Source: Candidatus Enterococcus willemsii (GTDB lineage: Bacteria; Bacillota; Bacilli; Lactobacillales; Enterococcaceae). Taken from it: a stretch of 64,000 nt of DNA. Positions 47,835 through 57,941 of the stretch are shown in pieces. The translations under genes and the position numbers were made by a program. How positions within the stretch are numbered: the first letter of the stretch is position 1; each line of letters opens with the position of its first letter. The stretch spans positions 1 to 64,000 of the forward strand of contig NZ_MAEL01000038.1 of NCBI RefSeq assembly GCF_009933335.1, given 5' to 3'. The notes under the pieces are model-generated. The model had not been told where the DNA came from. It did no database searches and was given only the letters and a program-made list of their open reading frames with translations.

Positions 47835-49514
47835 ATGAAAGTATCTCTTAAAAACAACGAAACAGGTGTCTTCGGTGTTGGAGGATTAGGAGAAATCGGA
47901 AAAAACTGCTATGGGGTGCAATTTCAAGATGAGATTATCTTAATTGATGCAGGGATTAAATTTCCTGAAGATGAGCTACTTGGCATTGACTATGTGATTT
48001 CTGATTACAGTTATATTGTCCAAAATATCCAAAAAGTAAAAGGTTTAATTGTCACGCATGGTCATGAAGATCATATCGGTGGAATTCCTTATCTACTACG
48101 TCAAGCGAATATTCCAATTTATGCTGGACCACTAGCGTTAGCATTAATTACCAATAAATTAGATGAACATGGTCTTTTGCGTGATGCTGAATTACATGAA
48201 ATCAACGAAGATACCGTGATTCGCTTCAGAAAAACGTCTGTTAGCTTTTTCCGTACAACGCATAGTATTCCTGATGCATTAGGTGTAGTTGTTAAAACGC
48301 CGTGTGGGAATATTGTTGCGACAGGTGACTTCAAATTTGATTTCACTCCGGTCGGCGAACCAGCAAATTTACACAAAATGGCTCGCATTGGTGAAGAAGG
48401 TGTTCTTTGTCTCTTATCAGATAGTACCAATGCAGAAATCCCTACCTTTACCAAGTCAGAAAAAACAATCGGTTCTTCGATTGTGAAGATTTTTGAAAAA
48501 ATTGAAGGGCGCATTATCTTTGCTAGCTTTGCTTCAAATATTTTCCGTTTGCAACAAGCCGCAGATGCCGCCGTTGCAACGGGGCGTAAAATTGCCGTCT
48601 TTGGTCGTAGTATGGAAAATGCCATTGTAAATGGTCAAAAATTAGGTTATATCAAAGTCCCTGCTGGAACGTTTGTTGACGCAAGCGAAATCAATCGCTT
48701 GCCTTCAAATGAAACAATGATTCTATGTACTGGTTCACAAGGTGAAGCAATGGCTGCCTTAAGTCGAATTGCCAATGGTACACACCGTCAAATTAATATT
48801 CATCCAGATGATACGGTGATTTTTTCAAGTTCTCCTATTCCTGGTAATACAACAAGTGTGAATCATTTGATTAACTTATTACTAGAAGCAGGTGCGAATG
48901 TCATTCATGGAAAATTAAACAACATTCATACTTCTGGCCATGGTGGTCAAGAAGAACAAAAATTAATGCTTCGTCTAATGAAACCAAAATTCTTTATGCC
49001 GGTTCATGGTGAATTCCGTATGCTAAAAATTCATACGCAATTAGCACAAGATACGGGTGTACCAAAAGAAAATTGTTTCATTATGGAAAATGGTGATATG
49101 TTAGCTTTAACGCCAGATACAGCTCGAATGGCAGGACATTTCAATGCTAGCGATGTGTATGTTGATGGTAGTGGGATTGGTGATATTGGTAATGTCGTAT
49201 TGCGTGACCGTCGTATTCTTTCAGAAGAAGGGCTGGTTTTAGCTGTAGCGACAGTTGATATTGAGAAAAAAGAAATTTTAGCTGGTCCAGATATCTTATC
49301 TCGTGGTTTTGTTTATATGCGTGAATCAGGAGAAATGATTAGCGAAGGGCAAAGTATTTTGTTCCACGCTTTACGTGAAGCCTTGAATCAACCAGATTGT
49401 ACAGAGTATAAATTACGTGAAGCAATGTCGGCCGCATTACAGCCTTTCTTATTTGAAAAAACAGAGCGTCATCCAATGATTTTATCAATGATTATGACAC
49501 TAGATGAAGAGTAA
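47835..49514 (+). CDS. rnjA: Ribonuclease J1
   Basis: 559 residues. Metallo-beta-lactamase fold with HGHEDHIGG zinc motif, beta-CASP domain (SGHGGQEEQ and PVHGE), and C-terminal domain. 5'-to-3' exonuclease and endonuclease acting in mRNA decay and rRNA maturation. Translationally linked to rpoY. Confidence 0.96.
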   Translation: MKVSLKNNETGVFGVGGLGEIGKNCYGVQFQDEIILIDAGIKFPEDELLGIDYVISDYSYIVQNIQKVKGLIVTHGHEDHIGGIPYLLRQANIPIYAGPLALALITNKLDEHGLLRDAELHEINEDTVIRFRKTSVSFFRTTHSIPDALGVVVKTPCGNIVATGDFKFDFTPVGEPANLHKMARIGEEGVLCLLSDSTNAEIPTFTKSEKTIGSSIVKIFEKIEGRIIFASFASNIFRLQQAADAAVATGRKIAVFGRSMENAIVNGQKLGYIKVPAGTFVDASEINRLPSNETMILCTGSQGEAMAALSRIANGTHRQINIHPDDTVIFSSSPIPGNTTSVNHLINLLLEAGANVIHGKLNNIHTSGHGGQEEQKLMLRLMKPKFFMPVHGEFRMLKIHTQLAQDTGVPKENCFIMENGDMLALTPDTARMAGHFNASDVYVDGSGIGDIGNVVLRDRRILSEEGLVLAVATVDIEKKEILAGPDILSRGFVYMRESGEMISEGQSILFHALREALNQPDCTEYKLREAMSAALQPFLFEKTERHPMILSMIMTLDEE

Positions 49515-49515
49515 A

Positions 49516-49548
49516 AAAGATGAAAGTGGATATCCACTTTCATCTTTT
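49516..49548. terminator. Bidirectional terminator after rnjA
   Basis: AAAGATGAAAGTGGA pairs with TCCACTTTCATCTTT, with A/T tracts on both sides; shared with the convergent csp gene. Confidence 0.88.
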
Positions 49549-49552
49549 TGTT

Positions 49553-49753
49553 TTAGGCTTTAACAACATTTGTAGCTTGTGGGCCACGATCTGAGTCTTC
49601 AACATCAAATGTTACAGCTTGACCTTCTTCTAAAGTCTTGAAGCCATCACTTTGGATTGCTGAAAAGTGTACGAATACGTCACTTCCGTCTTCACGTGAG
49701 ATAAAACCAAAACCTTTTTCTGCGTTAAACCATTTTACTGTTCCTTGTTCCAT
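49553..49753 (-). CDS. Cold-shock protein
   Basis: 66-residue CspA family RNA chaperone with RNP1 KGFGFI and RNP2 VFVHF. The start at 49753 has GAGG upstream, and about 150 bp of untranslated leader precede it, typical of cold-inducible csp genes. Confidence 0.95.
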   Translation of the reverse strand: MEQGTVKWFNAEKGFGFISREDGSDVFVHFSAIQSDGFKTLEEGQAVTFDVEDSDRGPQATNVVKA

Positions 49754-49905
49754 TATAGAAACCTCCTCGTGCCGATGCACTAAATTGATTGTAACTTTGC
49801 TCGTGTACGATAGAGGTGATCCATGTGTTTCAACATCTATTGCCAAACAAGATTACAAATTAATTGTACACTTGCAGTTATTTTTTTGCAAGTATTCTTC
49901 TATTA

Positions 49906-50589
49906 TTATTGTTCCCAAAATCCTTCTTCACGTAAACTAACATACCCATCACTTCCAACTATCAAATGATCCAATAATTCAATACCCATCATTTCTCCAC
50001 ACTCTTTCAATCTTTTAGTAAACAATCGGTCATTGACGCTTGCTGCGGGCGTCCCACTTGGATGATTATGAGAACAGATAATGCGCGCCGCACTACAACG
50101 AACGGCCTCCCGATAAATCTCTCTGGGATGCGCAATCGATTGGTTCAAAGAGCCAATAAATAAAGTTTTGCGGTGAATAATTTCATTTTTAGTATTTAAG
50201 TACAAACAAATAAGATGTTCCTGATGTGAATCTTTCAGTTCTTCAATCAGTTGTTGGGCAAGGCCAAAGCTTGATTGTACTTTACCGTATTTTTGTTGAT
50301 TCGCTTGCTGAATGCGCGCCCCTAATTCCATCATCGCTTTTAATTCAATGGCACGAATTTTCCCTACCCCTCGGATTTGTTGTAATTCATTGAGATTGGC
50401 GCTTTTTAATTCATATAAATTCGGAAATTCCGATAAAATCATTCCTGCTAACTCTAATACATTATACGGTTTGGAGCCGGTTCGTAGTAAAATAGCCAGT
50501 AATTCTTGATTTGATAATGCTTTTTCGCCAAATTCTAACAAGCGTTCACGTGGCAGTGAACTTTCTGGTACCATTGTTTTTTTCTCCAT
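49906..50589 (-). CDS. radC: RadC-family JAMM protein
   Basis: 227 residues. Helix-hairpin-helix N-terminus (QQIRGVGKIRAIELKAM) and a JAMM-type metal site HNHPSG...S..D. Long called a DNA repair protein; its true role is unclear. Its ribosome binding site is the right arm of a hairpin (50596-50635). Confidence 0.92.
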   Translation of the reverse strand: MEKKTMVPESSLPRERLLEFGEKALSNQELLAILLRTGSKPYNVLELAGMILSEFPNLYELKSANLNELQQIRGVGKIRAIELKAMMELGARIQQANQQKYGKVQSSFGLAQQLIEELKDSHQEHLICLYLNTKNEIIHRKTLFIGSLNQSIAHPREIYREAVRCSAARIICSHNHPSGTPAASVNDRLFTKRLKECGEMMGIELLDHLIVGSDGYVSLREEGFWEQ

Positions 50590-50595
50590 AAAAAA

Positions 50596-50635
50596 ACTCC
50601 TTTACATCTAATCAATAATAGATACGTAAAGGAGT
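50596..50635 (-). terminator. Hairpin between the HAD gene and radC containing the radC RBS
   Basis: ACTCCTTTAC pairs with GTAAAGGAGT, with an inner ATCTA/TAGAT stem. On the minus strand it is followed by TTTTTTT and then the radC ATG. It is a good terminator that also hides the radC AAAGGAG. Confidence 0.75.
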
Positions 50636-50640
50636 AAGAT

Positions 50641-51300
50641 TTATTTTTCTAAAAAAGCTGGAATTTCTAATAAAGAATCAAACACCGCTAGTGTCCGTTC
50701 TTCTAGTTCTGGCGTTGGTGGTAACAAATCAGGAATCATAATCACATCAATTCCAGCACTATGCGCAGCTAAAATCCCATTCTTTGAATCTTCCAGAATT
50801 AACAAGTTTTCTTTAGGAATATTCAAAAACTGCTGGGCTTTTTCAAAAATTTCAGGATCTGGCTTCGCACGTGCAACATCTTCAAAGGAAACAACCGCAT
50901 CAAATTCTTTGGCTAAATCATTTTTTGCTAACAAAATATCAATGACTTGGCGTTGATTACTAGACGCAATCACACGAGGAATTTGTTTCTCATCTAAATA
51001 GGCTAACAACTCGCGTACACCTGGCTTTAAATCAGCTAAGCCATTTTCAAACAATTCCAATCCTCGGGTAAATGCACGATCAATAAACTGAACGACTGTT
51101 TCTTTGCCGTGAATCTCATCATACATTTCATGATAGGCTAACCAAAGCTCTTCATCTGACACACCAATAAATTTTTCGTACAAACTAAAATCATAAGCAA
51201 ATCCCATCTCATCAGCCACATCTTGGGTTGCTTGATAATACAATTGTTCGGTATCAAAGATTAACCCATCCATATCAAATATTACACCTTGTAATGCCAT
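50641..51300 (-). CDS. HAD-family hydrolase (beta-phosphoglucomutase-like)
   Basis: 219 residues. HAD motif I FDMDGLIFDTE, motif II SSN, motif III KPDPEIF, motif IV EDSKNG. C1-type helical cap. Phosphatase or phosphomutase on a small sugar phosphate; the substrate is not predictable. Follows folC by 25 bp. Confidence 0.9.
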   Translation of the reverse strand: MALQGVIFDMDGLIFDTEQLYYQATQDVADEMGFAYDFSLYEKFIGVSDEELWLAYHEMYDEIHGKETVVQFIDRAFTRGLELFENGLADLKPGVRELLAYLDEKQIPRVIASSNQRQVIDILLAKNDLAKEFDAVVSFEDVARAKPDPEIFEKAQQFLNIPKENLLILEDSKNGILAAHSAGIDVIMIPDLLPPTPELEERTLAVFDSLLEIPAFLEK

Positions 51301-51325
51301 AATTTCCTCCCTGTATCATTTATAG

Positions 51326-52630
51326 TTATAGTTCCTGTAATAAGTTCCTCACTTCTGACACAAAATACAATGAACCTGTTACTAAAACCAATGAATCTTC
51401 TTCTGCTTTTTCTAAAATATCAGCTAAGCCGAATTGCCATAGTGAAGCAATTTGAATTCGTTTTTCATCAATTTTTTGATAATTTTTTTCTAAACGTAAC
51501 GCTTTTGGATAGTCAAATGATGTCAAATAAATATTGGCATTTGGTAATTCAAGTAATTGGTGAATCATTGTACTGATTTCTTTCGTTTCAAGTGCTGAAA
51601 ATAAAATGTGAATACGGTAATTACTAAATTCTTGTTTTATATTTTCAACTAATCGCTTGATTGCATGTTCATTATGAGCACCGTCTAAAATGACTAATGG
51701 CTCCTCACTAATACGTTCCATACGTGCTGGCCAAAATGTTCTTTTCAATCCTTCACGTACATTTTTTTCTTGAAACGGAATCTTCACTGTTTGGCAATAA
51801 AGGTAGAACAGTTGAATCGCTACTCCTGCATTCTCCACTTGATGTTTACCTAGCAAGGAAGTTTTTAATTCAGGTAATCGTCCTGATTCATTGTAAAAAT
51901 CAAACACTTCGCCCCATTGTGCATCAGGATGCTTGTAAGTGACCTGATACGCTTGATCAAAACGATGAACTTCAGCATGTTTTTGTTCAGCGATACGGTT
52001 AATCACACGCAATGCTTTTTCTTGAATATTTCCTGTCACAACTGGAATGCCTTCTTTAATAATCCCTGCTTTTTGTTCAGCAATTTCTTCTAATGTATCG
52101 CCTAAAATGTCCATATGATCCATGCCAATCGTCGTAATTGCCGTTAGCATAGGCGAAATAACATTTGTACTATCTAACAAACCACCCAAACCAACTTCAA
52201 TAATAGCTACGTCAACTTGCTGTTCGGCATAATACACAAATGCCATGGCTGTTAAGACTTCAAACTCAGTGATACCAGATAATTGCTCGTCTTCATCCAA
52301 CTGTGCAACTAGCGGACGAATCTTTTTGACTAATCCAAGTAGCTCTTCGTCTGAAATCGCCACGCCATTCATCGCAATACGTTCATTGAAACTTTCAATA
52401 TATGGTGATGTAAACGTTCCGACTGTTAAACCTGTTTCTTGAATCATCGCTCGCAAATAGCTGACGGTCGAACCTTTGCCGTTCGTTCCGGCTACATGAA
52501 TCATCGGCACGTTCTTTTCCGGATGATCTAATAATGCTAAAAGTGCCTCTATCCGCTCTAATCCCGGGCGTGAGCCGAAAGGTAAACGGCTGTGAACCCA
52601 TTCAATTGCTTCTTCTACTGTTTGCAACAT
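51326..52630 (-). CDS. folC: Folylpolyglutamate synthase
   Basis: 434 residues, Mur-ligase-like. P-loop HVAGTNGKGSTV, omega region, and ILDGAHNEHA. Adds glutamates to folates (and may act on dihydropteroate). First of the folC-HAD pair. Confidence 0.94.
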   Translation of the reverse strand: MLQTVEEAIEWVHSRLPFGSRPGLERIEALLALLDHPEKNVPMIHVAGTNGKGSTVSYLRAMIQETGLTVGTFTSPYIESFNERIAMNGVAISDEELLGLVKKIRPLVAQLDEDEQLSGITEFEVLTAMAFVYYAEQQVDVAIIEVGLGGLLDSTNVISPMLTAITTIGMDHMDILGDTLEEIAEQKAGIIKEGIPVVTGNIQEKALRVINRIAEQKHAEVHRFDQAYQVTYKHPDAQWGEVFDFYNESGRLPELKTSLLGKHQVENAGVAIQLFYLYCQTVKIPFQEKNVREGLKRTFWPARMERISEEPLVILDGAHNEHAIKRLVENIKQEFSNYRIHILFSALETKEISTMIHQLLELPNANIYLTSFDYPKALRLEKNYQKIDEKRIQIASLWQFGLADILEKAEEDSLVLVTGSLYFVSEVRNLLQEL

Positions 52631-52666
52631 GCTTCACCTCTGTCATTATTATAACAAATAAATCCT

Positions 52667-53134
52667 TTATTCTGCCAATTTCTTTAAGTTTTCACCTGTT
52701 AATCGGTAAGATGTCCATTCATTCATTGGTTCAGCATGCAAAGAAAGATAAAAATCAATACTTGTTTGATTCCAATCTAAGCACCACCATTCTAAACGAC
52801 CACAATCTCTTTCTAAAGCAATTTGGGCTAATTTTTTTAATAACTTCTTCCCAATCCCTTGGCCCCGAACCTCTGGTGTAACATAAAGATCTTCTAAATA
52901 TAAACCGGCTTTTCCTAAAAAGGTTGAATAATTATGGAAAAACAAAGCAAAACCAACTTCTTTTCCATCAACGACTGCAAACAACACTTCAGCATGTTTT
53001 TGTTCAAACAACGATTTTTCCAAATCGGCTTCTGTTGCCACAACTTCGGCTAGTAGCTTTTCATACGTTGCTAGTTCCTTAATAAAAGTTAAAATTAATG
53101 GCACATCTTCTTTCGTTGCAAAACGAAACTCCAT
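52667..53134 (-). CDS. GNAT N-acetyltransferase
   Basis: 155 residues. Acetyl-CoA motif VRGQGIGKKLLKKLAQIA and YLEDLYV are typical of the spermidine/diamine acetyltransferase-like subgroup. The start at 53134 follows AAGGAGG. It lies between folC and the valS terminator. Confidence 0.88.
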   Translation of the reverse strand: MEFRFATKEDVPLILTFIKELATYEKLLAEVVATEADLEKSLFEQKHAEVLFAVVDGKEVGFALFFHNYSTFLGKAGLYLEDLYVTPEVRGQGIGKKLLKKLAQIALERDCGRLEWWCLDWNQTSIDFYLSLHAEPMNEWTSYRLTGENLKKLAE

Positions 53135-53155
53135 AAACATCCTCCTTATTGCAAA

Positions 53156-53185
53156 AAAGAGCGGAATAAAGATTCCACTCCTTTT
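53156..53185 (-). terminator. Terminator after valS
   Basis: AGTGGAAT pairs with ATTCCGCT, followed by CTTTTTTG on the minus strand. Confidence 0.78.
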
Positions 53186-53188
53186 TGA

Positions 53189-55828
53189 TTAAATCGTACG
53201 CAATTGTGCGATACGTTCTTCTACTGCTTTTTGTTTTTCTAAATAATCCGCTTCTTTTTCACGCTCTTGGGCAACGACAGCTTCTGGAGCGCTAGATACA
53301 AAGCGTTCGTTTGATAATTTTCCTTGGACACGTTTGACTTCTTTGTTCCATTTGTCCAATTCTTTTTCCAAACGTTTGATTTCTTCTTCAATATTAATTA
53401 AACCTGCTAATGGCAAGTAAATCGTTGCGCCAGTTAAAACGGCAGACATTGCCAATTCCGGTGCTTCTAATGTACTATCGATGACTAACTCTTCTGGATT
53501 ACAGAAACGATCGATGTAGTTTTGATTTGCTTTTAAGAACGTATCAACGTCTTCATCATTGGTTTGAATCAATAGCGTAATTGGTTTTGATAATGGGGTA
53601 TTCACTTCTGAACGAATATTACGAACAGAACGAATCAATTCTTTCAAGACTTCCATTCCTTTTGCCGCTGTTTCATCCGTTAATTCTGGACGTACAACTG
53701 GGTACTCAGCAACAACTAAAGAGTCGCCCGTATGTGGAATCTTTTGCCAAATTTCTTCGGTTACAAATGGCATGATTGGGTGTAACAAGCGTAAAATTTG
53801 ATCTAATGTATAAACTAAGACACTCTTATTGACTAATTTCGCTGCTTCATCTTCCCCATATAAAGTTTCTTTACTCATCTCAATATACCAATCACAGAAG
53901 TCATCCCAGATAAAGTTGTATAATTGACGGCCTGCTTCACCAAATTCAAAGCGGTCAAACAAGTCAGTGACTTTTTCAATTGTTTCATTCAAGCGCGTCA
54001 AAATCCAACGATCCGCAACAGATTTTTGACCTGAGAAGTCGATGTCTTCAATGGTCATGCCTTCCACATTCATCAAAACAAAACGAGAGGCATTCCAAAT
54101 TTTGTTGATAAAGTTCCAAGCAGCATCCATTTTCTCATAGCTAAAACGCATGTCTTGACCTGGAGCAGAGCCATTTGATAAGAACCAACGCAACGCATCC
54201 GCGCCATATTTTTCAATGACTTCCATTGGGTCAATCCCGTTCCCTAATGACTTACTCATCTTACGTCCGTCTTCCGCACGAATCAATCCATGAATCAACA
54301 CGTTATTGAATGGGCGTTCGTCCGTAAATTCCAAGCTTTGGAAAATCATGCGACTTACCCAGAAGAAAATAATATCGTAACCTGTTACTAATGTATTTGT
54401 TGGGAAATAACGTTTGAAGTCTTCTGCTTCTTCATTTGGCCAACCCATTGTTGAAAACGGCCATAATGCTGAACTGAACCAAGTGTCTAGAACGTCTTCA
54501 TCTTGTGTCCAATTTTCCGCATCAGCAGGTGCTTCCATTCCCACATACATTTCACCAGTTTCTTTATGGTACCATGCAGGAATTTGATGGCCCCACCATA
54601 ATTGACGAGAAATAACCCAATCATGCACGTTTTCCATCCAACGTAAAAATGTTTGATTAAAGCGCGGTGGATAAAAATCAACAGCCTTGTCGGTTGCTTG
54701 ATTGTTAATCGCTTCTTCTGCTAGTGGTTGCATTTTAACAAACCATTGTGTCGATAAACGAGGTTCAACAACAACACCTGTACGTTCTGAATGTCCTACA
54801 CTGTGTACCATTTTTTCGATTTTAACTAAACGACCAGCCGCTTCTAAATCTTTGACGATTTGTTTGCGGGCTGCAAAACGATCCATGCCTGCGTATTGAC
54901 CGGCTAAATCATTCATTGAGCCATCTTCATTCATCACATTAACGCGTGGTAAGTCATGACGATTACCAACCTCAAAGTCATTTGGATCATGCGCTGGTGT
55001 AATTTTTACTACCCCAGTCCCAAACTCCATATCAACATACTCATCGGCAATCACCGGAATTTCTTTATTCACTAATGGTAAAATAACTTTTTTACCAATT
55101 AATGCTTTGTAGCGATCATCTTCTGGGTGAACAGCGACCGCCGTATCACCTAACATTGTTTCTGGACGTGTCGTTGCAATTTCAACTACGCCTGAACCAT
55201 CCGCTAGTGGATAAGTCATATGGTAAAAAGCACCTTCAATGTCTTTATGAATCACTTCAATATCAGATAATGCTGTTCGCGCTTGTGGGTCCCAGTTAAT
55301 AATATATTCACCACGATAGATTAATTCTTTTTCATATAAAGTGACAAATACTTTACGAACCGCTTCTGATAAGCCATCGTCTAAGGTAAAACGTTCACGG
55401 CTATAATCTAATGACAAGCCTAGTTTTGACCATTGTTCACGAATATGACTAGCATATTCTTCTTTCCATTCCCATACTTGATCAACAAATTTTTCACGAC
55501 CTAAGTCATAACGAGAAATCCCTTGTTCACGCAATTTTTCTTCAACTTTGGCTTGCGTAGCAATACCCGCATGGTCCATACCTGGCAACCATAACGTATC
55601 AAAGCCTTGCATGCGTTTTTGACGAATAATCATGTCTTGGAGTGTTGTATCCCATGCATGACCTAAATGTAGTTTTCCAGTCACATTTGGTGGTGGAATG
55701 ACGATTGAATAGGGTTTGGCTTTTTTATCTCCACTTGGTTTGAATAATTCTTGGTCTAACCATTGTTGGTAGCGACCGGCTTCCACTTCTTGTGGTTGGT
55801 ACTTTGTCGATAAATTGTTATCTGACAT
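53189..55828 (-). CDS. valS: Valyl-tRNA synthetase
   Basis: 879 residues, class Ia. Signature HLGH in [14 protein letters not shown], editing domain ([17 protein letters not shown]), KMSKS in [12 protein letters not shown], and a C-terminal coiled coil ([14 protein letters not shown]). Charges tRNA-Val. Lies 15 bp after the aminotransferase gene and shares its T-box leader. Confidence 0.97.
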   Translation of the reverse strand: MSDNNLSTKYQPQEVEAGRYQQWLDQELFKPSGDKKAKPYSIVIPPPNVTGKLHLGHAWDTTLQDMIIRQKRMQGFDTLWLPGMDHAGIATQAKVEEKLREQGISRYDLGREKFVDQVWEWKEEYASHIREQWSKLGLSLDYSRERFTLDDGLSEAVRKVFVTLYEKELIYRGEYIINWDPQARTALSDIEVIHKDIEGAFYHMTYPLADGSGVVEIATTRPETMLGDTAVAVHPEDDRYKALIGKKVILPLVNKEIPVIADEYVDMEFGTGVVKITPAHDPNDFEVGNRHDLPRVNVMNEDGSMNDLAGQYAGMDRFAARKQIVKDLEAAGRLVKIEKMVHSVGHSERTGVVVEPRLSTQWFVKMQPLAEEAINNQATDKAVDFYPPRFNQTFLRWMENVHDWVISRQLWWGHQIPAWYHKETGEMYVGMEAPADAENWTQDEDVLDTWFSSALWPFSTMGWPNEEAEDFKRYFPTNTLVTGYDIIFFWVSRMIFQSLEFTDERPFNNVLIHGLIRAEDGRKMSKSLGNGIDPMEVIEKYGADALRWFLSNGSAPGQDMRFSYEKMDAAWNFINKIWNASRFVLMNVEGMTIEDIDFSGQKSVADRWILTRLNETIEKVTDLFDRFEFGEAGRQLYNFIWDDFCDWYIEMSKETLYGEDEAAKLVNKSVLVYTLDQILRLLHPIMPFVTEEIWQKIPHTGDSLVVAEYPVVRPELTDETAAKGMEVLKELIRSVRNIRSEVNTPLSKPITLLIQTNDEDVDTFLKANQNYIDRFCNPEELVIDSTLEAPELAMSAVLTGATIYLPLAGLINIEEEIKRLEKELDKWNKEVKRVQGKLSNERFVSSAPEAVVAQEREKEADYLEKQKAVEERIAQLRTI

Positions 55829-55843
55829 CTTTGTTCCTCCTAA

Positions 55844-57031
55844 TTATTTTGTATAGTTATATAGTACGCGACCTAATTTTTCAATCCCGATTTTAATGCG
55901 CTCATCCGGCATGCTTGAAAAATTCAATCGGAAAGTATGATGATTTTCACTCGTTGGATAGAATGTTTCTCCACTGACAAAAGCCACTTTTTCAGCCAAA
56001 CACTCTTGCGCAATAGGTCGGACATCCATGTATTCTGGTAAAGTGACCCAAACGAATAATCCGCCTTCTGGGCGTGTATATTGCACTTCTTTTGGGAAAT
56101 ACTGTTCAATTGCGGCTAACATTAGATTGCGACGATGTAAATACAAGTCACGAATCGTTGCGATATGCTTATCAATCGAGAAATGCTCCAAATACAGAGC
56201 AATTTCACGTTGCGCTTTCGTATTACTGTGCAAATCAGTTCCTTGTTTCATAATCGTATATTTTTTTAGGATTTCCTTGTCTCCTGCAATCCAGCCAATA
56301 CGATATCCTGGACAAAAAATCTTAGAAAAAGTTCCCGTACAAATAATCGTTCCTGATTGATCAAAATGACGAATAGACGGTAAATCTTCTCCTTCAAAGC
56401 GTAACTCGCCGTACGGATTATCTTCCAACACTGGCAATTGGTACTGCTCAGAAAGCTTGGCTAATTCTTGGCGACGTTCTAAGTTCCAACTCAAACCAGT
56501 TGGGTTTTGAAATTCTGGAATCACGTAGATTAATTTAGCTTGCGGATATTGCTTGATTTCGGCTTCTAAATCTTCCATATCCATGCCGTTTTCATCGGTA
56601 GCAATTTCGACAAATTGGCAACCATACGCACGAAACGCATTTAATGCGGCTAAATACGTAGGACTTTCACAGAAAACAACGTCACCTTCATCTAAAAAGA
56701 TTTTCCCAGTTAAATCAATTGCTTGTTGAGAACCACTGGTAATTAAAATATTATCTGGATCAAAATTGGTCTGTAATTTTTGGTTCATGCGTTGAGCAAT
56801 CCACGCACGCAATGGCTCAAATCCTTCTGTGGTACTGTATTGTAAGGCAGCCTGACCATCTTCTTTTAACAACCACTCATTCACTTGTCGAATTTCTTCA
56901 ATGGGAAATAATTCTGGTGCGGGTAAGCCGCCAGCAAACGAAATGAAGTCGGGTTGTTCTGTTAATTTTAGTAACTCGCGGACTTCAGAAGATTGAATTT
57001 CGTTGACACGATTTGCAAATTTTAATGGCAT
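55844..57031 (-). CDS. PLP-dependent aminotransferase (2-aminoadipate/MocR-like class I)
   Basis: 395 residues, fold type I. SGSQQAIDL near residue 98, EFQNPTGLS, and the PLP lysine in TGTFSKIFCPGYRIGW. Resembles LysN-type and aromatic/branched-chain aminotransferases. Its position behind a T-box with a Val specifier suggests a role in valine or branched-chain amino acid metabolism; this is inference. Confidence 0.85.
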   Translation of the reverse strand: MPLKFANRVNEIQSSEVRELLKLTEQPDFISFAGGLPAPELFPIEEIRQVNEWLLKEDGQAALQYSTTEGFEPLRAWIAQRMNQKLQTNFDPDNILITSGSQQAIDLTGKIFLDEGDVVFCESPTYLAALNAFRAYGCQFVEIATDENGMDMEDLEAEIKQYPQAKLIYVIPEFQNPTGLSWNLERRQELAKLSEQYQLPVLEDNPYGELRFEGEDLPSIRHFDQSGTIICTGTFSKIFCPGYRIGWIAGDKEILKKYTIMKQGTDLHSNTKAQREIALYLEHFSIDKHIATIRDLYLHRRNLMLAAIEQYFPKEVQYTRPEGGLFVWVTLPEYMDVRPIAQECLAEKVAFVSGETFYPTSENHHTFRLNFSSMPDERIKIGIEKLGRVLYNYTK

Positions 57032-57070
57032 CTTCTCACACTCATTTCTTGATTTTTGTCATAAAAAAAT

Positions 57071-57299
57071 CCTAAGATGCACGATGCATCTTAGGACGTT
57101 AATTACGCGGTACCACCTAAATTGTAGAATTTTTCTACCTCTCAATAGTGAGTTAACGTTCACTACCCGTTTGACCCTACTCATCGTTCAAGTCAAAAAA
57201 ACTCCCAAGCTACCTTCACTAAACCCTACTGAAAATCTTGCACCAATCAATTTTCTCTCTAAAAGTAGTGGTCCTAGCTACTCCTCTTGTTCTTCGTTA
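57071..57299 (-). promoter_or_regulatory. T-box riboswitch (probable tRNA-Val) before aminotransferase-valS
   Basis: The T-box core AGGTGGTACCGCG is at 57106-57118 on the minus strand. It is followed by a perfect terminator (CCTAAGATGCA/TGCATCTTAGG, 57071-57095) and T-run. Stem I has GUA after GAAG in the specifier region (about 57209-57211), matching Val. Uncharged tRNA-Val should favour read-through. Confidence 0.88.
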
Positions 57300-57305
57300 G
57301 AATTT

Positions 57306-57334
57306 ATTCTACAATGAACTTTTTTGAAAGTCAA
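57306..57334 (-). promoter_or_regulatory. Promoter of the T-box-aminotransferase-valS unit
   Basis: TTGACT (57329-57334), 17-bp spacer, TAGAAT (57306-57311). The -35 is adjacent to the tpx stop codon, so this transcript is independent. Confidence 0.82.
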
Positions 57335-57335
57335 C

Positions 57336-57827
57336 TTACACAAGTGCTTTTGCAGCTTCAAGTGCTTTTGTATAGTCTGGTTCATGTGACAACTCCGGAA
57401 CGATTTCTTCATAACGAATCACACCGTCTTGGTCTAAAACAAAGATTGAACGTGCATAGCGATTCATTTCTGGAATCAGAATACTATAACTTTCACCAAA
57501 GGTATTTTCTGGATCATGTAACATCACCATGTCTACACCTTCTTGACCACACCAAGCAGCTTGTTCTTCTTGTGTATTATTTGAAATAGTTGCAAAGTTG
57601 ATTTCTTCTATTTGACTTGCTTCGATATTAAAACGTTTTGTTTGAATTGCACAAACACGTGTATCGATATCAGGTACGACACTCAAAATTGTTGGTTTGC
57701 CAGCAAAATCTGCTAAGCTATAGCGATTGTCTTTCAAATCCTTTAATGAGAAATCTGCTGCTTTTTCCCCAACTTTCAATTGTGTTCCTGGTACTTCTAA
57801 TACTTCACCTTTACGAGTAATATTCAT
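57336..57827 (-). CDS. tpx: Thiol peroxidase Tpx
   Basis: 163 residues, atypical 2-Cys peroxiredoxin. Peroxidatic Cys in VVPDIDTRVCAIQT and resolving Cys in AAWCGQEGV. Reduces hydroperoxides with thioredoxin. The start at 57827 follows AGGAG. Confidence 0.94.
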   Translation of the reverse strand: MNITRKGEVLEVPGTQLKVGEKAADFSLKDLKDNRYSLADFAGKPTILSVVPDIDTRVCAIQTKRFNIEASQIEEINFATISNNTQEEQAAWCGQEGVDMVMLHDPENTFGESYSILIPEMNRYARSIFVLDQDGVIRYEEIVPELSHEPDYTKALEAAKALV

Positions 57828-57904
57828 CTCATCCACTCCTCTAATCTATCTTATTTCAGTATATAGGAGTCCAGAATTTTTACAAAAACATCTGCCTATA
57901 GCAT

Positions 57905-57940
57905 AAAAGTACAGCTAGCAAATGTGCTAACTGTACTTTT
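57905..57940. terminator. Terminator after celB-like gene
   Basis: AAAAGTACAG pairs with CTGTACTTTT, with an inner TAGCA/TGCTA stem and T on the minus strand. Confidence 0.82.
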
Positions 57941-57941
57941 T

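Noticed and set aside
48119-48625. 168-codon minus-strand frame inside rnjA
   Set aside because: Shadow of a conserved gene; composition and lack of signals argue against coding.
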